The translations under genes were made by a program, and so were the position numbers. A DNA stretch of 64,000 bases from the NCBI GenBank assembly GCA_052035295.1, contig JBPOHS010000075.1, positions 1 to 64,000 of the forward strand, written 5' to 3'. The notes beneath the pieces are model-generated. The model was not told the origin of the DNA, made no database searches, and saw nothing but the letters and a program-made list of their open reading frames with translations. The DNA is from HdN1 sp052035295. GTDB taxonomy: Bacteria; Pseudomonadota; Gammaproteobacteria; Pseudomonadales; Ketobacteraceae. Positions 58,895-64,000 of this stretch are shown one piece after another (the first letter of the stretch is position 1; each line of letters starts with the position of its first letter).

Positions 58895-61336
58895 ATGTAC
58901 GACCAAAGCCGCTCAGATAGTCTTGTACACGTGGATATTCCGCTTCTTCCACTGCGTGATGTTGTTGTTTACCCACACATGGTCATTCCGCTTTTTGTCG
59001 GTCGAGAGCGTTCCATCAAGGCGCTCGAAAAGGCCATGCACGATGACAAGCAAATTCTGCTCATTGCGCAGCTCAATGCGTCTGAAGATGATCCGGGAGC
59101 CAAGGATCTTTATCGCGTCGGTACCGTTGCTACCATCTTGCAGCTGTTGAAGCTGCCCGACGGCACGGTGAAAGTGCTCGTCGAGGGCTCTGTGCGTGCG
59201 CGAGTGAAACGCATCAAACCACTCGATGGTTTTCTCGGTGCCGACATAGAGGAAGTGCCGACGGTTCGCATGCCGGATCGCGAAGCCGAAGTGTTGGTTC
59301 GTTCGGTCATGTCGCAATTCGAGCAGTACGTCAAACTCAGTAAAAAGGTACCGCCCGAGATCCTGACGTCGGTATCCAGTATTGAAGAGCCTGGGAGGCT
59401 CGCTGACACCATTTCGGCGCACCTCGCGCTAAAATTGCCTGAAAAGCAGAAGATTCTCGAAATTTTCGAGCTGCGCGAGCGGATCGAGCATTTGATGGCG
59501 CTAATGGAGGGCGAGATCGATTTGCTGCAAATCGAGAAACGCATTCGTGGGCGGGTCAAGAAACAGATGGAGAAAAGCCAGCGCGAGTACTATTTGAATG
59601 AGCAGATGAAGGCCATTCAAAAGGAGCTGGGCGATCTCGATAACGGCGCCAATGAGGTGGAATCCTTCGAGAAGAAAATCGGGCTTTCCGGCATGCCGAA
59701 AGAAGCTGCGGACAAGGCTCGCAGTGAACTGAACAAGCTCAAGATGATGTCCCCCATGTCGGCCGAGGCGACCGTGGTTCGCAGCTACCTCGACTGGATG
59801 GTGAACCTTCCCTGGAAGAAAAAGAGCAAGGTCAGCCATGATCTGAAACGAGCCGAAGAAATTCTTAATAACGACCACTACGGCCTGGAAGAGGTCAAGG
59901 ATCGCATTCTTGAGTATCTGGCAGTACAGAGCCGCGTGAAAAAAATCCGTGGCCCCGTACTTTGTCTGGTCGGGCCGCCGGGCGTCGGCAAGACTTCATT
60001 GGGGCAATCCATTGCCAAGGCAACGAACCGGAAGTTCGTCCGCATGGCATTGGGCGGCGTGCGCGATGAAGCAGAAATTCGTGGGCATCGACGCACCTAT
60101 ATCGGCTCGTTACCAGGCAAGTTGGTGCAGAAAATTTCCAAGGCCGGTGTAAAGAATCCGCTGTTCCTGCTGGATGAAATAGACAAGATGGGTGTCGACA
60201 TGCGTGGCGACCCTGCATCGGCGCTACTCGAAGTCCTCGATCCTGAACAGAATTCGACCTTTAACGATCACTACCTGGAGGTGGATTATGACCTCTCGGA
60301 TGTCATGTTTGTTTGTACCTCGAATTCCATGAATATTCCGGCGCCATTGCTTGATCGCATGGAAGTCATCCGGATTCCGGGCTACACCGAGGATGAAAAG
60401 GTCAATATCGCACGGCAGTATCTGGTTCCAAAGCAACAGGAGTTCAACGGGCTGGGCAAAGAAGAATTGGCCGTATCTGAGGAAGCTATCCGTCATCTCG
60501 TGCGTTACTACACGAAGGAAGCGGGGGTGCGGGGACTCGAGCGCGAGATTTCCAAAATTTGTCGCAAGCACGTGAAAGACTTTTTGCTGTCCGGGCAAAA
60601 AAATCTGTCGTCTGTCGTGGTGTCGCCGGAGTTGGTGGAAAAGTACTGCGGTGTGCGCAAGTTCAATTTCGGCCAGAAGGAAGAGCAAGACAGAATCGGT
60701 CAGGTCACTGGCCTGGCCTGGACTTCCGTTGGTGGCGAGTTGCTGACCATAGAAGCCGCCATGGTGCCCGGAAAGGGGCGCCAGATTCGTACCGGCTCGT
60801 TGGGCGATGTCATGCAGGAATCGATTCAGGCCGCATTTACCGTGGTGAGAAGCCGTGCCCGCATGTTGGGCATCTCGGTAGACGCTCTGGAACGGAACGA
60901 CATCCATATTCACGTGCCTGAAGGTGCGACGCCCAAGGATGGCCCCAGTGCCGGGATCGGAATGTGCACTGCGCTGGTGTCGGTGTTGACCGATATCCCG
61001 GTCAAGAGTGACGTTGCCATGACCGGTGAGATCACTTTGCGCGGGCAGGTTTTGCCGATCGGTGGACTGAAGGAAAAACTGCTGGCAGCGCATCGTGGCG
61101 GCATCACCACCGTGATCATCCCTGAGGAAAACGAACGGGATCTCAAGGATATTCCCGAGAATATCAAGACGTCCCTGAGTATTCACTGCGTCAAATGGAT
61201 CGATGAGGTGCTACAGCTTGCCTTGCAGCGGGAGCCAACTCCACTTCCCGTTGTCGAGGGTGAAGCTGTTCCGGGCACCCTGGTGAAGCGCGAAGAGACC
61301 GACGAAGACGATCAGGAGCGTTTCAGCACGCATTGA
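58895..61336 (+). CDS. lon: ATP-dependent protease La
   Basis: An 813-residue LonA protease. The N-terminal LAN domain (LPLLRDVVVYPHM, about 12-24) binds substrate; GPPGVGKTS (about 358-366) is Walker A and LFLLDEIDKM (about 422-431) Walker B; the Ser-Lys dyad is Ser685 (DGPSAGIGM) and Lys728 (GGLKEK). Length and spacing match E. coli Lon (784) with a longer acidic tail. It degrades misfolded and regulatory proteins in the cytoplasm. A heat-shock promoter candidate precedes it. Confidence 0.98.
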   Translation: MYDQSRSDSLVHVDIPLLPLRDVVVYPHMVIPLFVGRERSIKALEKAMHDDKQILLIAQLNASEDDPGAKDLYRVGTVATILQLLKLPDGTVKVLVEGSVRARVKRIKPLDGFLGADIEEVPTVRMPDREAEVLVRSVMSQFEQYVKLSKKVPPEILTSVSSIEEPGRLADTISAHLALKLPEKQKILEIFELRERIEHLMALMEGEIDLLQIEKRIRGRVKKQMEKSQREYYLNEQMKAIQKELGDLDNGANEVESFEKKIGLSGMPKEAADKARSELNKLKMMSPMSAEATVVRSYLDWMVNLPWKKKSKVSHDLKRAEEILNNDHYGLEEVKDRILEYLAVQSRVKKIRGPVLCLVGPPGVGKTSLGQSIAKATNRKFVRMALGGVRDEAEIRGHRRTYIGSLPGKLVQKISKAGVKNPLFLLDEIDKMGVDMRGDPASALLEVLDPEQNSTFNDHYLEVDYDLSDVMFVCTSNSMNIPAPLLDRMEVIRIPGYTEDEKVNIARQYLVPKQQEFNGLGKEELAVSEEAIRHLVRYYTKEAGVRGLEREISKICRKHVKDFLLSGQKNLSSVVVSPELVEKYCGVRKFNFGQKEEQDRIGQVTGLAWTSVGGELLTIEAAMVPGKGRQIRTGSLGDVMQESIQAAFTVVRSRARMLGISVDALERNDIHIHVPEGATPKDGPSAGIGMCTALVSVLTDIPVKSDVAMTGEITLRGQVLPIGGLKEKLLAAHRGGITTVIIPEENERDLKDIPENIKTSLSIHCVKWIDEVLQLALQREPTPLPVVEGEAVPGTLVKREETDEDDQERFSTH

Positions 61337-61348
61337 TGGAAGCGGTAG

Positions 61349-61390
61349 GGCAGGGTGATGTATTGATTCCGATCATGTCATTACCCTGCC
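61349..61390 (+). terminator. hairpin after lon
   Basis: Inverted arms GGCAGGGTGATG (61349-61360) and CATTACCCTGCC (61379-61390) pair at 11 of 12 positions around an 18-base loop, 13 bases after the lon stop. No T-run follows, so termination strength is uncertain. Confidence 0.5.
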
Positions 61391-61476
61391 GTCATGCTGG
61401 AACGAGCTTATTTTTTTGTCGTTTATCCTTGTTTCAGCTTGAAAAAAATTATTTGTCTGCCCCAAATACCCCGTGC

Positions 61477-61506
61477 TTGACAGTTATTTTCACCAGTTGG
61501 TATAAA
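61477..61506 (+). promoter_or_regulatory. sigma-70 promoter of hupB
   Basis: A perfect TTGACA (61477-61482), an 18-base spacer and TATAAA (61501-61506) lie 112 bases before the hupB start. The long AT-rich leader between them and the GTG start holds no other gene. Confidence 0.75.
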
Positions 61507-61617
61507 AGCCATCCGCCGCGCTGGAAGCGCCAGAATTGCAAAAAACGTGTTGCTATCTGTTTAGTTATCACATAAATCCAACCCATCTCACTCAGACAAA
61601 GTATAAAGGGGAGTCTT

Positions 61618-61893
61618 GTGAATAAATCCGAACTGATCGATGCCATCGCCGCATCAGCTGATATTCCGAAGGCTCAGGCTGGCCGTGCGCTCGACGCAGT
61701 AATTGAAGCGGTCACCGAAGCACTCAAGAAAGACGATCAGGTCGCCCTGGTTGGTTTTGGTACCTTCTCGGTCAAAGAAAGAGCTGCACGTAGCGGTCGC
61801 AATCCGCAGACGGGCCAGCCTATCGACATTCCGGCTGCAAAAATTCCCACGTTCAAGCCCGGCAAAGCGCTTAAGGATGCTGTCAACGGCTAA
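61618..61893 (+). CDS. hupB: DNA-binding protein HU-beta
   Basis: A 91-residue nucleoid protein that bends and compacts DNA as a dimer. MNKSELIDAIAASADI is the dimerisation helix, VGFGTFSVKERAARSGRNPQTG (split at about 43-64) the signature with the DNA-contacting beta arm. The start is GTG 61618 with AAAGGGGAG upstream. It is 14 bases before tRNA-Asp. Fourth gene after tig in the usual order. Confidence 0.98.
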   Translation: MNKSELIDAIAASADIPKAQAGRALDAVIEAVTEALKKDDQVALVGFGTFSVKERAARSGRNPQTGQPIDIPAAKIPTFKPGKALKDAVNG

Positions 61894-61907
61894 CGTGAAA
61901 CGTGTCC

Positions 61908-61984
61908 GGAGCGGTAGTTCAGTCGGTTAGAATACCGGCCTGTCACGCCGGGGGTCGCGGGTTCGAGTCCCGTCCGCTCCGCCA
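61908..61984 (+). tRNA. tRNA-Asp (GTC)
   Basis: A 77-base cloverleaf with acceptor GGAGCGG / CCGCTCC, anticodon loop CTGTCAC (anticodon GTC), T-arm CGCGG-GTTCGAG-TCCCG type and encoded CCA. Only 14 bases follow the hupB stop, so it is probably processed from the hupB transcript. Confidence 0.97.
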
Positions 61985-61994
61985 TTTTGCAGAA

Positions 61995-62025
61995 GCTCAC
62001 ACCCGCAAGGTTGTGGGCTTTTGTT
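61995..62025 (+). terminator. rho-independent terminator after tRNA-Asp
   Basis: Arms GCTCACACC and GGTTGTGGGC pair with one bulged T around a CGCAA loop, followed by TTTTGTTTTG. It closes the hupB-tRNA-Asp transcript before ppiD. Confidence 0.8.
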
Positions 62026-62097
62026 TTGTGTGCAGCTTAATAACAACGACATACGAGTCATACAGAATAAAGCTGTCAGGATTCCGGAGAAATCGAG

Positions 62098-64000
62098 ATG
62101 GATGCATTTAGACATTTATTACGTGGTTGGGTCGGTAAATCACTGCTTGCATTGATTATTCTCCCGTTTGCGGTCGTCGGGATCGAAGGCGTTTTTACGG
62201 GGTCTGGCCCCAATCAGGCCGCCCTGGAAGTCGACGGTCACGAAATTTCCAAGGTTGAGCTGGAGCGCGCCATCGACAGTCGTCGTCAGCAGATGCTGGA
62301 GCGTATGGGGGCGGGCGTCGATCCTTCCATTATTACCGCGGAAATGGTTCGTCCTGGCACAGAGAAGGCCCTCATTCAACGTCAGCTGCTGATCAACGCG
62401 GCGGAAGACGAAGCGCTCTTCGTCCCTTCTGAGTCCGTGAAATCCTATGTGCGTTCCTTGCCGCAGTTTCATGACGACAAAGGAGTGTTTTCACAGGAAA
62501 GACTCGAACGTTTTCTCGTTCAGTCAGGTATGTCGGCCGCTCGTATTTTCAGCGAAGTGAATGCAGACATGGTGACCGAGCAGCTGCAGAACGGCATTAC
62601 CCAGTCGGCTTTTGCCACCCAGGGTGATGTGGAGCAGATTCTGGCGCTCGACAGGCAGACCCGTGACATTGGTGTTGCCACCATCAAGCCTTCCGCCTTT
62701 GAAGCTTCCATCACGGTGAGCGACGAGGACCTGCAAAAATTCTATGATCAGAACACTAATGCGTTCCGTTCGGAGGAAAAGGTCCAACTCGAATATCTGC
62801 ATTTCTCCAAAGCTGACTTTGTTGATAACGAAGCCGATATTGCTGACGATCAGATTGCTGCAAGAATCGCGGAAAAAGCCGAAAAAGCGAAACAGAGTGA
62901 ACGCCGGCGCGCGGCCCACATTTTGATTGAAACGGGCAGCAAGCACGAGGATGCCGAGGCGAAAGCAATTGCAGATGAGGTTCTCGCGCAAGTCAAAGGT
63001 GGTGCCTCCTTTGAAACGGTTGCCAAGGAAAAATCCGAAGACTTTGCCACGGCGAAAAGCGGTGGCGATCTTGGCTTTGCCGGCAAAGGTGTCTATGACC
63101 CTGCCTTTGAAGCGGCGCTGTATGAATTGGCTGCCGTCAATGATGTTTCCGGTGTTGTGAAAAGCGAATTCGGATATCACGTCATCAAGCTGCTGGCTGT
63201 AGAAACGCCCAACCTGCCCGACGCCTTGCGTGATCGTGATTCCGTTGTTGCAGAACTTCGCGAGGAGCAGGCCAGGGAGCGCATGACCCTGGCAGTTGAT
63301 GAGTTGAACCGTCTTTCGTTTGAATCCGGTGATCTCAGCGTCATCGCTGATCAGTACAAAAAGCCCGTGCAGGTTTCCGACTGGTTGACCCGTTCCAAGG
63401 CCGAGGGCGTTTTTAATGACACCAAGGTAAAAGATGTTGCTTTCAGCGATGCCATTATTCAGGAACAACGGAACAGCGATGCGATCGAGCTTGAAGATGG
63501 CAGCCTGCTCCTGGTGAGGCTGAAGGCCCATGAAGCGCCTCGTCAGTTGGGGCTTGATGAAGTCAAGGACCCAGTAAAGCAACAGGTCATTGCTGAAAAG
63601 TCTCTCGAGAAAGCGCGAGCAACTGCCGATGAACTGCTGGCCAAGCTGGTTGCGGGTGATGCCCCTGACGCTGCGGCAAAGGCACTGTCGCTGTCCTGGG
63701 AATTCACCACGGCAGTTGAACGCACTGCGGGCAAACCCAACCGCCAGATCATCCAGAAAGCCTTCGAATTGGCCAAGCCAGAGGCGGGCAAATTCACCAG
63801 CGGCAAGCTGGATCTCGCCAATGGTGAAATCGCGGTTCTGGCGGTCAGCAACATTGGGCAGCGTGCCATCGAACGTACGGATGCAGAGAAGCAGCAATTC
63901 ACCAAAGGTATGGCCTACCGCTTCGGTACCATGGACATGGAAGGTTATCTTGCGACGCTTGAGGCAAAGGCGGAGATCAAGAGAAACCAGAGTGACGAAA
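62098..64000 (+). CDS. ppiD: periplasmic folding chaperone PpiD (3' end outside window)
   Basis: An inner-membrane-anchored chaperone of the SurA/parvulin type; 634 codons are present and the frame is still open at base 64000, so the gene is truncated only by the window end. A short cytoplasmic N-terminus is followed by one transmembrane helix (about 14-33, LLALIILPFAVVGIEGVF), a SurA-N-like helical region, a PpiC parvulin domain at about 270-366 (RRAAHILIETG, GGDLGFAGKG, FGYHVIKLL) and a C-terminal helical part. ATG 62098 begins the family-typical MDAFRHLLRGW. hupB-ppiD order is conserved in gammaproteobacteria. It assists outer-membrane and secreted protein folding near SecYEG. Confidence 0.96.
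   Translation, partial: MDAFRHLLRGWVGKSLLALIILPFAVVGIEGVFTGSGPNQAALEVDGHEISKVELERAIDSRRQQMLERMGAGVDPSIITAEMVRPGTEKALIQRQLLINAAEDEALFVPSESVKSYVRSLPQFHDDKGVFSQERLERFLVQSGMSAARIFSEVNADMVTEQLQNGITQSAFATQGDVEQILALDRQTRDIGVATIKPSAFEASITVSDEDLQKFYDQNTNAFRSEEKVQLEYLHFSKADFVDNEADIADDQIAARIAEKAEKAKQSERRRAAHILIETGSKHEDAEAKAIADEVLAQVKGGASFETVAKEKSEDFATAKSGGDLGFAGKGVYDPAFEAALYELAAVNDVSGVVKSEFGYHVIKLLAVETPNLPDALRDRDSVVAELREEQARERMTLAVDELNRLSFESGDLSVIADQYKKPVQVSDWLTRSKAEGVFNDTKVKDVAFSDAIIQEQRNSDAIELEDGSLLLVRLKAHEAPRQLGLDEVKDPVKQQVIAEKSLEKARATADELLAKLVAGDAPDAAAKALSLSWEFTTAVERTAGKPNRQIIQKAFELAKPEAGKFTSGKLDLANGEIAVLAVSNIGQRAIERTDAEKQQFTKGMAYRFGTMDMEGYLATLEAKAEIKRNQSDE

Noticed and set aside
1..64000. CRISPR arrays, insertion sequences, prophage, toxin-antitoxin or defence genes
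   Set aside because: I looked on both strands and saw no regularly spaced repeats, transposases, integrases or known defence proteins.

Overview
The window is a contiguous piece of a gammaproteobacterial chromosome, moderately GC-rich by eye. Several blocks follow an order I know from Pseudomonas and relatives: gpsA-sixA-acyl-CoA synthetase-thioesterase-hydrolases; prmB-aroC-MFS-mtnBDC; leuCDB-asd-fimV-truA-trpF-accD-folC-SPOR-cvpA-purF-metZ; and lpxH-ppiB-folD-tRNAs-tig-clpP-clpX-lon-hupB-ppiD. FimV, SixA, DedD/SPOR, CvpA, MiaE and TgpA fit a Pseudomonadales/Oceanospirillales-like bacterium. I cannot name the genus. No IS element, prophage, integrase or CRISPR array is visible.

Layout. 1-5248 (+): end of gpsA, a small membrane protein, sixA, then an acyl-CoA synthetase/thioesterase/two-hydrolase operon. 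5359-13210 (-): a metabolic block, read right to left as aldolase-lyase, methylsuccinyl-CoA dehydrogenase, mesaconyl-CoA hydratase, ethylmalonyl-CoA mutase and MeaB chaperone. These are the central steps of the ethylmalonyl-CoA (EMC) pathway for acetyl-CoA assimilation. Crotonyl-CoA carboxylase/reductase and the epimerase are not in the window. 13358-14179 (-): an SDR. 14376-20968 (+): DUF4892 protein, prmB, aroC, MFS transporter, methionine salvage genes and a gamma-glutamylcyclotransferase-like protein. 20953-26234: LysR regulator (-) facing leuC-leuD-leuB-asd (+). 26484-39266 (+): fimV, truA, trpF-trpB-trpA, accD, folC, SPOR, cvpA, purF, metZ. 39338-47762 (+): MoxR ATPase, DUF58 protein and TgpA transglutaminase, then a flippase-like membrane protein, a HAD-UbiA fusion and DprE1- and DprE2-like enzymes. 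The last three should make a polyprenyl-phosphate arabinose donor. 47833-54530: acnB, lpxL-type acyltransferase, miaE, lpxH, ppiB, folD. 54701-64000 (+): tRNA-Pro, tRNA-Arg, tRNA-His, tig, clpP, clpX, lon, hupB, tRNA-Asp and a ppiD cut by the window end.

The two most interesting parts are the EMC block with its regulatory and repeat sequences, and the decaprenylphosphoryl-arabinose-type cluster. In the EMC block a perfect palindrome recurs in near-identical form upstream of the acyl-CoA synthetase operon, a 19-bp tandem operator-like repeat precedes mch, a long inverted-repeat element lies between mch and ecm, and a 13-bp tandem repeat marks the left edge. In the arabinose cluster the DprE1-like enzyme carries alanine where the mycobacterial drug-target cysteine sits.

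No gene-free stretch exceeds 300 bases. The longest are 50437-50723 (acnB promoter), 61337-61617 (hairpin and hupB promoter), 8390-8641 (inverted-repeat element) and 26235-26483 (terminator).
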